Shown: one piece after another, positions 45,185 through 55,903 of the stretch | How the letters are laid out: every line of letters begins with the position of its first letter | Position numbering within the stretch: position 1 is the stretch's first letter | Source of the DNA: Roseimicrobium gellanilyticum | GTDB lineage: Bacteria; Verrucomicrobiota; Verrucomicrobiia; Verrucomicrobiales; Verrucomicrobiaceae | NCBI RefSeq assembly: GCF_003315205.1 | Contig: NZ_QNRR01000001.1 | Coordinates: 496,001 to 560,000 of the forward strand | Length of the DNA stretch: 64,000 nt | Direction: 5' to 3' | The notes under the pieces: generated by a model | Database searches by the model: none | What the model was told of the DNA's origin: nothing | What the model saw: the letters and a program-made list of their open reading frames with translations, nothing else | Position numbers and translations under genes: made by a program

Positions 45185-46147
45185 ATGGACCAGCCACTCC
45201 TCGATTCGCGACAACTTCGTGCCTTCACCGTCCTGGCACGGGAGGGTAGTTTTACGCAGGCAGGCAGGTCGTTGCATCTCACCCAAAGCGCCATCAGCCA
45301 TGCCATTCGCGCCTTGGAGCAAGACCTTGGCTGCCAGCTCTTTCACCGCCAGGGGAAGCGGGTTCTCCTGACCCATCATGGCCGTGAACTCCTGCGCCAT
45401 GCAGACGCCATCCAGAACCAGATGGCGCAGGCGCGCTCCAACCTTGGTGCTCTGGATCAGAACCCGCGCGGGCATCTGCGCATCGGCTGCACGCCTGCGG
45501 CCTCCCAATTCATCCTGCCCACCGTTCTTCGCGAGTTCAAGGACTCCTTCCCCCTCTTCAGCATCTCGGTGTCTCCGGGCGAAACGCCCGAAACCCTCGA
45601 GCGACTGGAGAATGGCGCACTGGACATCGCCATCTGTCTGCGCCCGCGTGATACGTCGCGATTGACGTGCCATGCGCTGTTTGAGGATGAGTTGGTCTTC
45701 CTCACCTCACCTTTGCATGCGTGGCATCAGCAGCCTCCGAAACCGAAGGATCTGGCGAATGAGACCTACATCATCTCCAGCCGGAATAGTTCCACCTTCC
45801 AGCTCATCAATGAGTACTTCTTGAAGCTGGGAGCACGGCCAAGGTCCTTCATCGAGCTGGGTAGTACCGAGGCGATCAAGGAGCTTGTGAAGCTGGGCCT
45901 TGGCGTGGCCATGGTCGCACCGTGGGTGACACGGCAGGAGATCCGCTCAGGGGAACTCCTCGCGCTTCCGCTGCTGCGTGGAAAAATCAAACGCCAGTGG
46001 GTCGTGGCCCATTTGAAGAACAAGGCTGTCACGCTCGCTGAGCAGACCTTCCTGGCACTGTGCGAGGCCGTGGGCAATGATCTCGAGCTCAAGCCCGCAG
46101 CACCCACTGCCGCTCAGACAAAGCGCAACGGGCGTGCTTCACGCTGA
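45185..46147 (+). CDS. LysR family regulator of nitrate assimilation (candidate)
   Basis: This 320-residue protein has the LysR helix-turn-helix at residues ~5-64 (GSFTQAGRSLHLTQSAISHA, ALEQDLGCQLFHR) and a two-lobed effector domain from about residue 90. It is divergent from the nrt operon and starts 3 bases after the palindrome of promoter C. Its role as nitrate regulator, comparable with NtcB or Nac, is inferred from position and from the recurrence of the same T-N11-A box at the other two nitrate units. No Shine-Dalgarno is visible. Confidence 0.88.
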   Translation: MDQPLLDSRQLRAFTVLAREGSFTQAGRSLHLTQSAISHAIRALEQDLGCQLFHRQGKRVLLTHHGRELLRHADAIQNQMAQARSNLGALDQNPRGHLRIGCTPAASQFILPTVLREFKDSFPLFSISVSPGETPETLERLENGALDIAICLRPRDTSRLTCHALFEDELVFLTSPLHAWHQQPPKPKDLANETYIISSRNSSTFQLINEYFLKLGARPRSFIELGSTEAIKELVKLGLGVAMVAPWVTRQEIRSGELLALPLLRGKIKRQWVVAHLKNKAVTLAEQTFLALCEAVGNDLELKPAAPTAAQTKRNGRASR

Positions 46148-46188
46148 CATCCTAGCCGCAGGAGGAGCATCTCTGGGAGCAGCACCTG

Positions 46189-47982
46189 CTACTCGGACTT
46201 CTTCTTTTTCTCCGGAGCCTTTTCTTCGCCAGCAGCCTTGGCGGCCGCCTGTTTTTGTTTTTCCGCATCCTTCTTGTCGCGGGCCTTCTGCTGATCGGAC
46301 ACAGCCTTATCGGCACGCTCGCGGGCTTCCTGCTCTTCGTCCCACTCCGGCAGGCGCAGTTCCGGCTGCATCTCCTTCATGGGAGCAGGAGAGGGGACTG
46401 GGATGGCTTGCGGAGGTGGCGAGCTCTTCTTGGTGGATTTGGTGTTGGTATCCACTGCCGCTGTGGTGTTTTTCTCGGTTGCAGCAGCAGACCCGGGACC
46501 TGCGTTGTACTGCGTCCACCAGGCATCCATGGACGCCGGTTCAAAAATGCGTGCGCGGTAGCCGGACATCTGCTCAAAGCTGAAGGTGGCTTCCTTCACC
46601 ACATCGAGATTCGGGTCATACTTCACCGCGCGCACCAGAGCATCGCCCACAGCACGGGAGCGGCGCAGGCCGAGAAGATTGGCGGCCTTCATGCGCACCT
46701 GCCAGGGGTTTTCTTTTTTCTCCAGCAGTTCGATGAGCTGTTCATCCCTGAGCTGGCTGTCCTTCAGGGCGGCGTTGTCCGGGAAGTAGTCGCCCACCTG
46801 GATGGTATAGCTCTCGATGCGTGAGCCGGAGAGGTAAAAATTCTGCACACGTAGGATTTCCGCACGCGCTGCGTGGATGAGCTTGATTAGGCGCGGATCC
46901 TCCAGCGCCTCCCAAAGGCGATCATAGGGCTCACGTGCGCCTGTGGCGATGGCTTCGTCCGCATAATTGGTGAGTCGATTGCGTTCCTTCAGCAGGATGA
47001 GCTCATTCGCAGATGGCGCAATCTCCGCCTCCACACCGGGCACCACGGCGGACGCCACAGCTTCTCCAGCAGCACCATTGGTCGCCGCGTCGCCAGCCGC
47101 TGTGGCCATTTGGGTGGCCAGGGCACTCACACGAGTCTGCTGCTGCTGCTGCGAACTCTCGAACTCCGTGATGCGGGACTGTGCCGCCTGGAGCTGGGAC
47201 TTCATATCGGAGAAGCGCTTGTCGAAGTCATCCTGTAGTTGCTTGATCTCCACGGCGGTGGCTCCGCCAGTACCGGCTGCCAGGGGCACGCGTGCTGTCG
47301 CGGGGGCGCTGTTCGACGGTGGCCTGCTGGCGAAGTCTGCGATGCGGGCCTCCACCTGGGTGACGAAGTGGTTGTACAGCCATGCGGCGCCAGCCCCCAT
47401 GATCAGCAGATTCACCACGAAGAGCAGACCCAGAAGCTTGAAGAGGCTGTTGCTGCGGCGCTTGTTTGCATGCCGCACGCCGGAGACCATGTAGGAGGTG
47501 GTGGAGCGGCCGCTCAGGCCCAGTTCTTCTGCCTTCTCACTTTCCTCACTCAGGATCGCCTTCCGGCGGGGAGACACAACAGCGGCAGCAGTGGAAGGAA
47601 CCGGCTGCGGCACCCGTTGGGTGGGTGTGGGAGGAGCGGCAACGGGTTGAGGCGCAGGTGCTTGCTCGAGAGGTTGGGTCGCCTGCGGCCGGTGCAGTGG
47701 TGCCTGTACCTTGGGGGAATAGAAATGCTGCGGTGCGGGCGGCTCTGGCAGGGGCAACGACAGGGGCTGGGGCGCTTCGAAGTATGCGGGCTCCGCAGCT
47801 TGCTGTGGTTCCGGAGGCTCAAAGGCGGCCGTGGCACGGGTCACCGGAGGCGTGGGTTGCCATCCCCATGACGCGTCGGCGGTCTCCTGGGGTGATTCCT
47901 GGCCCTGCTCCTGCCCTTGCGGCACGGGCTCATCGTAACCGTAGGGTGTCGACGAGTCCTCTGTCTGATTGCTTGTCTCCAT
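46189..47982 (-). CDS. Proline/glutamine-rich membrane protein with coiled coil, unknown function
   Basis: This 597-residue protein starts at ATG 47982. Residues ~1-165 are Pro/Gln/Ala-rich and probably disordered. One membrane helix follows at about residues 190-212 (LLGLLFVVNLLIMGAGAAWL), then a coiled coil (~245-290) and a helical region with RVKAANLLGLRRSRAVGDAL-like helical repeats (actual stretch MKAANLLGLRRSRAVGDALV), suggestive of HEAT-type repeats. The C-terminal ~70 residues are highly charged (Lys/Glu). I do not recognise a family. It is divergent from the exosortase gene. Confidence 0.7.
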   Translation of the reverse strand: METSNQTEDSSTPYGYDEPVPQGQEQGQESPQETADASWGWQPTPPVTRATAAFEPPEPQQAAEPAYFEAPQPLSLPLPEPPAPQHFYSPKVQAPLHRPQATQPLEQAPAPQPVAAPPTPTQRVPQPVPSTAAAVVSPRRKAILSEESEKAEELGLSGRSTTSYMVSGVRHANKRRSNSLFKLLGLLFVVNLLIMGAGAAWLYNHFVTQVEARIADFASRPPSNSAPATARVPLAAGTGGATAVEIKQLQDDFDKRFSDMKSQLQAAQSRITEFESSQQQQQTRVSALATQMATAAGDAATNGAAGEAVASAVVPGVEAEIAPSANELILLKERNRLTNYADEAIATGAREPYDRLWEALEDPRLIKLIHAARAEILRVQNFYLSGSRIESYTIQVGDYFPDNAALKDSQLRDEQLIELLEKKENPWQVRMKAANLLGLRRSRAVGDALVRAVKYDPNLDVVKEATFSFEQMSGYRARIFEPASMDAWWTQYNAGPGSAAATEKNTTAAVDTNTKSTKKSSPPPQAIPVPSPAPMKEMQPELRLPEWDEEQEARERADKAVSDQQKARDKKDAEKQKQAAAKAAGEEKAPEKKKKSE

Positions 47983-48050
47983 GGACGGAATGTTTGAAAC
48001 TGACGAAGGTGCCAGAATCGTATCCGGTCGCCTGCTTGCATCTAGCATAA

Positions 48051-50180
<2,130 letters not shown>

Positions 50181-50270
50181 CGCATTGTCCCATGGGGGGA
50201 TTCATTTCGCGTGGCTCGGGACGGTGGCGCTTGCCCTCGCCGCTGGTTTTCACCTATTCTTTCCCAAGCC

Positions 50271-51341
50271 ATGCGCTTCACTTCGCTTTTCTCCCTTCTG
50301 GTCGGAGCCACCGCCTCGTGCCTGCTGCACGCACAGACTCCTGTCGCCGAGATCACGACCACCGGCCCTGTAAAGGTGCAGCCGGATGCCGTTGCACCTG
50401 TGCCAAACCCGACGGCACCTCCCAAGCCCAAGGCATATGTCGATCCGGGTGAAACGGATGACGACTTCATCATCCAGGGGGAATACGTGGGCAAGGACAA
50501 GGAAGGCAACCGATTTGGCACCCAGGTCATCGCGATGGGAGAGGGCAAGTTTGAAGCGGTACGCTATCAGGGCGGCTTGCCCGGCGACGGCTGGGATGGC
50601 GATCGCAAGGAGATCACACGGGTCTCCGGCAGCCGCGAGCAGGGGGAGATGACCGTGGTCTTCAATGGACCCAAATCTCGCAGCGAGGCGGATGGTGCGA
50701 AGATCTTCGTCACGCAGATGCACAAGGAGCCTGTCATGGATCTCAAGCGGGCGTATCGCGAATCGTCCACGCTGAACGCCTCGCCGCCGGACGGGGCGGT
50801 GGTGCTCTTCGATGGCAAGGGCGTGAATGGCTTCCCCAAGGCCCGTGTGACGCCAGGAGGACTCCTCATTGAAGGCTGCACCAGCGAGGAAAAGTTCGCC
50901 GACTGCACCATCCACCTCGAGTTCCGCCTGCCTTACATGCCCACTGCGCGCGGTCAGGGCCGTGGGAACAGCGGCATCTACCTCCAGGGCCGGTATGAAG
51001 TGCAGATGCTCGACAGCTTCGGCCTCGAAGGGAAGGACAACGAGTGTGGCGGCATCTACAAGGTAGCCCAGCCCAAGGTGAACATGTGTTTCCCGCCACT
51101 CTCCTGGCAAACCTATGACATCGATTTCACCGCCGCGAAGTTCGATGCCTCAGGCAAGAAGATCGCGAATGCGAAAGTCTCCGTGAAACACAATGGTGTG
51201 ATCATCCACGAGAACGTGGAAATTCCCAACACCACCGGCTCAGCTCCCATCAAAGACGAATCCGCTGCTCCCGGCCCCATCTTCCTACAGAACCATGGCA
51301 ACCCCGTGCGGTACCGGAATATCTGGGTGGTGAGGAAATAA
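50271..51341 (+). CDS. Secreted DUF1080 (3-keto-disaccharide hydrolase-like) protein
   Basis: This 356-residue protein starts at ATG 50271 with a signal peptide (about residues 1-21, ending LLHAQ). Residues ~60-150 are a separate region (QGEYVGKDKEGNRFGTQVIA) and residues ~195-356 the DUF1080 concanavalin-like domain with GNSGIYLQGRYEVQMLDSF, CGGIYKVAQP and IFLQNHGNPVRYRNIWV. DUF1080 proteins of Planctomycetes and Verrucomicrobia act on or bind glycans. It follows the exosortase gene by 90 bases, but it has no PEP-CTERM signal. Confidence 0.85.
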   Translation: MRFTSLFSLLVGATASCLLHAQTPVAEITTTGPVKVQPDAVAPVPNPTAPPKPKAYVDPGETDDDFIIQGEYVGKDKEGNRFGTQVIAMGEGKFEAVRYQGGLPGDGWDGDRKEITRVSGSREQGEMTVVFNGPKSRSEADGAKIFVTQMHKEPVMDLKRAYRESSTLNASPPDGAVVLFDGKGVNGFPKARVTPGGLLIEGCTSEEKFADCTIHLEFRLPYMPTARGQGRGNSGIYLQGRYEVQMLDSFGLEGKDNECGGIYKVAQPKVNMCFPPLSWQTYDIDFTAAKFDASGKKIANAKVSVKHNGVIIHENVEIPNTTGSAPIKDESAAPGPIFLQNHGNPVRYRNIWVVRK

Positions 51342-51512
51342 GAGCGAGAGTCGAATTCGGAGTTCGAAGTGCGCCTCCCTCCAAGGATCGGGGCACCCCT
51401 GCCCCCATTTGGCGGCTCGCCGCCGAAGGCCTCTCGGAATCAAGACTCAGGCCCGCCCCCCGGAACCCACTACCAACCTCCGCATTCCGCCCTCCAAAAC
51501 TCCGAACTTTTC

Positions 51513-51540
51513 TTGACTCTCCCTCCCCCCTGCGTAACAC
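51513..51540 (+). promoter_or_regulatory. Candidate sigma-70 promoter of tRNA-Ser
   Basis: TTGACT (51513-51518) and TAACAC (51535-51540) are separated by 16 bases and lie 25 bases upstream of the tRNA. The -10 match is weak. Confidence 0.35.
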
Positions 51541-51565
51541 TCCGCCTCCCGCACTCAAAACTTCT

Positions 51566-51658
51566 GGAGAGATGGCTGAGTGGTCGAAAGCGACGGTTTG
51601 CTAAATCGTTGTAGCGCGTAAAGCGTTACCGAGGGTTCGAATCCCTCTCTCTCCGCCA
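51566..51658 (+). tRNA. tRNA-Ser (anticodon GCT), CCA encoded
   Basis: Acceptor arms GGAGAGA (51566-51572) and TCTCTCC (51648-51654) pair fully. The anticodon stem ACGGT/ATCGT (one G-T pair) encloses the loop TTGCTAA with GCT at 51600-51602. A long variable arm and the T-loop GGGTTCGAATCCC are present, as expected for class II tRNA-Ser. The discriminator is G and the CCA end is encoded. It reads AGC/AGU codons. Confidence 0.97.
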
Positions 51659-51766
51659 CTTCTTCCGTTTGGAAGACAGAATAGTTCCGTGGCCATTTTC
51701 GCTATTCGGAGGCTGGAACGCACGAGTGCCCAGAATCCTTCTCCGTTCCCCCGTCATCGAAATTAG

Positions 51767-51786
51767 TTGACTGACCAGTCACTCAT
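51767..51786. promoter_or_regulatory. TetR-type operator upstream of tetR
   Basis: TTGACTGACCAGTCACTCAT contains the palindromic core GACTG-N-CCAGTC-like half sites. Its reverse complement agrees with the site at 52384-52403 at 16 of 20 positions (ATGAGTG and TCAGTCAA are identical). It is 15 bases upstream of the tetR start. Confidence 0.6.
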
Positions 51787-51801
51787 ATTTATGGATAGGT
51801 C

Positions 51802-52368
51802 ATGGCCCGCCCGAAAAGCGACGAAAAGCGCAACGCGATCATGGACGCGGCCACACGCGTGATTGTGTCCCAGGGATTGAGCGCACCCACTGCGACCATC
51901 GCCAAGGAGGCGGGCATTTCCAACGGCTCGCTGTTTACCTATTTCGAGACCAAGACGGACTTGTTTAATCAACTCTACCTGGAGCTGAAAACCGGCATGG
52001 CGACTTCCATCCTTGAGGGATTTCCGGCAAAGGCTGAGCTTCGCAAGCAAGCGTTTCACACCTGGTTGAATTGGACCCAATGGGCGACCGCCAACCCGGA
52101 AAAGCGCCGCGCGTTGACGCAGTTGAATGTTTCGGACCTGATCACAGCGGAGACCCGCGCTGCCGCACAGAGGATGATGGGGGGGCTCGGTGAGATGGTG
52201 GAACAGATGCGGGCAGGCGGGGCGATGCGAAATGCTCCCATGAGTTTTGTCGGTGCCCTCATGAGCTCGCTCGCCGAGACGACGATGGACTTCATGGTCA
52301 GTGACCCCGCCCATGCCAAGCAACACTGCAAGACGGGCTTCGAAGCCTTTTGGAGAGTGATGAGCTAA
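51802..52368 (+). CDS. TetR family transcriptional repressor
   Basis: This 188-residue protein has an N-terminal TetR helix-turn-helix (about residues 10-55, TATIAKEAGISNGSLFTYF) and a helical ligand-binding domain. Matching 20-bp sites in front of its own gene and of the following SDR gene suggest that it represses itself and the dehydrogenase. The ligand is unknown. The SDR gene starts 49 bases downstream. Confidence 0.9.
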   Translation: MARPKSDEKRNAIMDAATRVIVSQGLSAPTATIAKEAGISNGSLFTYFETKTDLFNQLYLELKTGMATSILEGFPAKAELRKQAFHTWLNWTQWATANPEKRRALTQLNVSDLITAETRAAAQRMMGGLGEMVEQMRAGGAMRNAPMSFVGALMSSLAETTMDFMVSDPAHAKQHCKTGFEAFWRVMS

Positions 52369-52383
52369 TTTTTTGCTCCTTAA

Positions 52384-52403
52384 ATGAGTGTCCAGTCAGT
52401 CAA
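52384..52403. promoter_or_regulatory. TetR-type operator upstream of the SDR gene
   Basis: ATGAGTGTCCAGTCAGTCAA is the inverted counterpart of the site at 51767-51786. It lies 14 bases before the SDR start codon, with the AAAGGA ribosome-binding site between, so bound repressor would block the promoter. Confidence 0.6.
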
Positions 52404-52417
52404 TAAATGAAAGGACG

Positions 52418-53410
52418 ATGAATATGACAAACCTTGATGCCATTACCTCGACAGACCAGCTGCCCGTTCAGGCACGCACCCACTGGTCGGCCTCTGATAT
52501 CCCGTCTCAGCACGGCCGGCTGGCGGTCATTACGGGAACCGGGGGTATCGGCTTCGAGACTGCCCTGGCCCTCGCCCGTGCTGGTGGTGAAGTCATCATC
52601 GCAGGGCGCAACGCCAAGAAGGGAGCAGACGCCGTGGCGCGGATTTGCGCCGACGTGCGATCCGCAAAAGCCCGCTTCGAGCAGGTTGACCTTGCCAGCC
52701 TGGAGTCCATCACAGACTTTGGGACACGGCTGCGGAGCCAGCACAAGAGCCTCAATCTGCTGGTCAACAACGCCGCGGTGATGAATCCGCCGGACAGGCA
52801 GGAAACTGCGGATGGTTTTGAACTGCAGTTCGGCACCAACTATCTCGGTCACTTCGCACTCACACTGCAACTCCTGCCCCTGTTGTGCCTTGGCAGAGAT
52901 GCCCGCATCATCACGCTGTCGAGCATTGCGGCACGAAATGGCGCGATCAATTTTGAGGACCTGCAAGCGGAGCGGAGCTACAAGCCCATGCGTGTCTACA
53001 GCCAGTCCAAGCTTGCCTGTCTCATGTTTGCCTTGGAGTTCCAGAGGCGAAGCAAGGCTGGCAGGTTGGGTATCGCCAGCATCGCCGCGCACCCAGGCAT
53101 TTCACGCACGGATCTTCTGCACAATGCTCCCGGTCGCTGGAGTGGCACGGGCATGATGCGAACGTTTCTGTGGTTCTTGTTTCAGCCCGCATCGCAAGGG
53201 GCGCTATCCTCGCTCTTTGCCGCAACATCGCCGCTGGCAAGGGGAGGCGGCTATTACGGACCTGCAAGACTCGGCGGAATGCGTGGTGCGCCTGCTGAGG
53301 CTGCCATCCCCAAGCGGGCCCTCAGCTTGGGGAATGCCTCCCGCCTGTGGGAAATATCCGAACGTCTCACAGGGATGAAAATGCTGGTGCCCGGTCCCAC
53401 CGAAATGTGA
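52418..53410 (+). CDS. Short-chain dehydrogenase/reductase
   Basis: This 330-residue protein starts at ATG 52418, chosen because AAAGGA precedes it and the earlier GTG 52388 lies inside the operator. The Rossmann motif is AVITGTGGIGFETALALARA (TGxxxGIG), followed by LLVNNAAVM, the catalytic Ser in TLSSIAARNG and YSQSK (YxxxK). It resembles the retinol-dehydrogenase/WW-oxidoreductase-like SDR group. It is probably controlled by the adjacent TetR repressor. The substrate is unknown. Confidence 0.9.
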   Translation: MNMTNLDAITSTDQLPVQARTHWSASDIPSQHGRLAVITGTGGIGFETALALARAGGEVIIAGRNAKKGADAVARICADVRSAKARFEQVDLASLESITDFGTRLRSQHKSLNLLVNNAAVMNPPDRQETADGFELQFGTNYLGHFALTLQLLPLLCLGRDARIITLSSIAARNGAINFEDLQAERSYKPMRVYSQSKLACLMFALEFQRRSKAGRLGIASIAAHPGISRTDLLHNAPGRWSGTGMMRTFLWFLFQPASQGALSSLFAATSPLARGGGYYGPARLGGMRGAPAEAAIPKRALSLGNASRLWEISERLTGMKMLVPGPTEM

Positions 53411-53504
53411 ACCGCAGATGATGTGCTGATGCGCTGTTGGTAAAGGGGCGGCCATGCAACCTTTGTGTCTTGATTTTCCTGGCTTCAGAAAGAGTATCCG
53501 GCAT

Positions 53505-53927
53505 ATGAAGGGCTTCCGTCTGTCATTCTTGGGATTCCTTGTGCTGGTCGCGAACTTCGTGACTGCAAAAGCCGAACTCCCTCCCTCCGCCTACGAGCAG
53601 TTCCAAGCGGACGCGCCAGAGGTCTTCCAGATCAAGGTCGATGAGGTTTCCTCGAAGTTCCCCGGTGTTTTTGACCGCTCGAAGCGGATCGAAACTGTGC
53701 AGGCGACCGTGGTGAAGGTTGTGCGCAGCAAGAGTGGCGCGAAGCAGGGGGAGAAAATTACTCTCCGCTACGAGCGGCTCCTTCCCAAAGCTGGTTGGGC
53801 AGGGCCGTCTCCGGCTCCTGCTTTGGAAAAGGGCAAAGAATATCCCGCTTATCTCTCGAAAGCGACCGATGGCACCTTCGAACTTGGTGCGAAGGGGAAG
53901 AGTTTCGAGACGGTGAAGCCGAGGTAA
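53505..53927 (+). CDS. Small secreted protein of unknown function
   Basis: This 140-residue protein starts at ATG 53505 with a signal peptide (MKGFRLSFLGFLVLVANFVT, cleavage after AKA). The mature part is beta-rich (IETVQATVVKVVRSKSGAKQ followed by ITLRYERLLP) and looks like a small OB/TIMP-like domain. No family is recognised with confidence. The frame extends to 53454, but only the ATG at 53505 gives a signal peptide at the N-terminus. Confidence 0.7.
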   Translation: MKGFRLSFLGFLVLVANFVTAKAELPPSAYEQFQADAPEVFQIKVDEVSSKFPGVFDRSKRIETVQATVVKVVRSKSGAKQGEKITLRYERLLPKAGWAGPSPAPALEKGKEYPAYLSKATDGTFELGAKGKSFETVKPR

Positions 53928-53984
53928 GCGGGGGTGAGCCAGCCCCATGAAGTCGTGATCACCTGATGCGCGCCATCGAGCCAC

Positions 53985-54902
53985 TCACACGTTTTCGGGT
54001 GAAGGCGAACCTTGGAAAGGCAGGCGATGAAGGAAATCTCGCATTACTTTCACGACTGGGTGAAGATGCGTCTCCAGTAGCCAGTGCCCACCGTCTTCAA
54101 AGAGGTGCAGTTCCGCATTCGGAAGATCACGCAAGTAAGCACGCGCAGCACCCTCAGGCATGTAACCATCCTTCGGCCCCCAGACAATGAGTGTGGGTGG
54201 CTGGTGTTTGCGAAGGTACGCTTGGTAGCGCGGGAACCATGCGAGGTTTTCCTTGAGACCTGCAATCACATCGAGGGCGATTTCACAACGCCTCGGTGTC
54301 ATGAGCGACCAGTGAAGCGTCCAGAGATCGGGTGGAATGCGCTCGGCGACATCGATGTCAACGTCATTCAGAAACTCGTGTTTGAAACCGTCCTCGCTAA
54401 TCGCTTCTCCCAGCTTCGCTTTGGCTTCGGGAGTTGGATTGCGGAAGTACTCCCGTAGCCCTGCGTACATCGGCCCGAGTTCGTCTTCGTAGATGTCACC
54501 ATTCTGGATGATCAGAGCGGTAACACGCTCAGGGTGTGTGATGGCGAGGCGAAGTCCAATCTGTGAACCGAAGTCGTGGAGATAGATGGCGAAGCGTTTG
54601 ATGCAGAGATGCTCAGTGAATTTGATCAGGAATGCGGCATAACCATCGAAGTCGTAGTCGAAGGCATCCGGCGTGCCGCTGTAGCCACAACCCGGAAAGT
54701 CCGGTGCGATGAGATGCCAGCAGTCTGCCAGCTGCGGCATCAGATTCCGGAATTCGTAGGAGGAACAGGGGTAACCGTGGAGAAGAAGTATTGCAGGAGC
54801 GTTTCTGTCGCCTGCTTCACGATAGAAGACTTCGTCTCCATCCAGCTTCAGAAAGCGATGCTGGACATGACCCGCACTCGTGGATTTTGAAGACGCATGC
54901 AT
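53985..54902 (-). CDS. Alpha/beta hydrolase (epoxide hydrolase/haloalkane dehalogenase-like)
   Basis: This 305-residue protein has the core HGYPCSSYEFRNLMPQLAD oxyanion region, PDFPGCGYSGTP, and an aspartate nucleophile in YLHDFGSQIGLRLA, so it belongs to the Asp-nucleophile branch rather than the Ser-esterases. The acid is expected in WGPKDGYMP and the base in EDGGHWLLE. The start is ATG 54902; ATG 54956 is an alternative. It is divergent from the ThuA gene. Confidence 0.87.
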   Translation of the reverse strand: MHASSKSTSAGHVQHRFLKLDGDEVFYREAGDRNAPAILLLHGYPCSSYEFRNLMPQLADCWHLIAPDFPGCGYSGTPDAFDYDFDGYAAFLIKFTEHLCIKRFAIYLHDFGSQIGLRLAITHPERVTALIIQNGDIYEDELGPMYAGLREYFRNPTPEAKAKLGEAISEDGFKHEFLNDVDIDVAERIPPDLWTLHWSLMTPRRCEIALDVIAGLKENLAWFPRYQAYLRKHQPPTLIVWGPKDGYMPEGAARAYLRDLPNAELHLFEDGGHWLLETHLHPVVKVMRDFLHRLPFQGSPSPENV

Positions 54903-55022
54903 CACCCATTGAAATCGCCCCCTGTCATGCCAACGGACCCGCTGTAGGTGATTCATTTCCTTGTGGTGTAGCGATGAAGAAATTCCTTGAACCCATGGAG
55001 GTGAGGCGGTGAAATTTGCCAG

Positions 55023-55853
55023 ATGAAAAATTTCCAACTCGTCTTTGCCGCATTCATGTTCCTTTGCGGCTTCACGTTCGCTCATGAGCCGGGCACCCTG
55101 ACCTCCTCTCCCGGCAAAGGACTCAAGGTGTTGGTGTACTCGAACACCGCCTTCTACCGCCACCCGGACATTCCCGCCATCAATCGCTGGCTCGTGCTGC
55201 TGGGTCACGAGAACGGGTTCGAGGTGGACGTGACGGAGCACGCCAAGGACATGCTGCCTGCGGTGCTGGCGAAGTATGATGTGCTCCTGCTCAACAACGC
55301 CAACCAACTCGACCAGGTGCTGCCCGAAGAACAGCGCAAGGCTGTGGAGGAATGGTTCACCAAAGGCAGGAAGGGCATCGTGGGCTTGCACGCCGCGCTG
55401 GTGCGCCAGACGAACTGGCCCTGGCTGAACAAACTCGGCGGCTGCGACTTCAACAGCGACTCGGACTTCCTGAAGGCCAAGGTCACCATCGATCCTGCCG
55501 CGAAGGATTTCCCGGGCCTCAAAGGTGAGCCTTCAGAGTTTTGGATCGAGGCCGACTGGACCAATCATGATCGCAGCGTCACAGGTCTGCCTGGTTTCAA
55601 GGTCCTGCTGCGTGTGGACGAATCCACCTACACGCCCGTGCGCCCGTATTTTCAGACCCGAGGTGGCAAGCCCATGGGCGCGGACCATCCCATTGCCTGG
55701 ACGAATGAACCTGCCAGCGGCGGACGCTTCTTCTATGCCGAGTTTGGCCACGATGTGCGTTCGCTGAGCACACCCTTTGTGAGGAAGTTCATCCTCGAAG
55801 GCATCAAGTGGTCCGCCGAGCATGCGATGGCGGAGAAGGCGAAGAAGCCGTAG
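55023..55853 (+). CDS. Secreted ThuA-like domain protein
   Basis: This 276-residue protein has a signal peptide (about residues 1-20, CGFTFA) and the ThuA glutamine-amidotransferase-like fold: KVLVYSNTAFYRHPDIPAIN, YDVLLLNNANQLDQVL, GIVGLHAALVRQ and GRFFYAEFGHD. ThuA-type proteins are linked to carbohydrate use, and secreted versions are numerous in Planctomycetes and Verrucomicrobia. It is convergent with the DUF1080-esterase gene. Confidence 0.85.
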   Translation: MKNFQLVFAAFMFLCGFTFAHEPGTLTSSPGKGLKVLVYSNTAFYRHPDIPAINRWLVLLGHENGFEVDVTEHAKDMLPAVLAKYDVLLLNNANQLDQVLPEEQRKAVEEWFTKGRKGIVGLHAALVRQTNWPWLNKLGGCDFNSDSDFLKAKVTIDPAAKDFPGLKGEPSEFWIEADWTNHDRSVTGLPGFKVLLRVDESTYTPVRPYFQTRGGKPMGADHPIAWTNEPASGGRFFYAEFGHDVRSLSTPFVRKFILEGIKWSAEHAMAEKAKKP

Positions 55854-55903
55854 TGAGCCTCCGGACATCGGTGCTGCTCACCACGGATGAATGAGGCGTG
55901 ATG

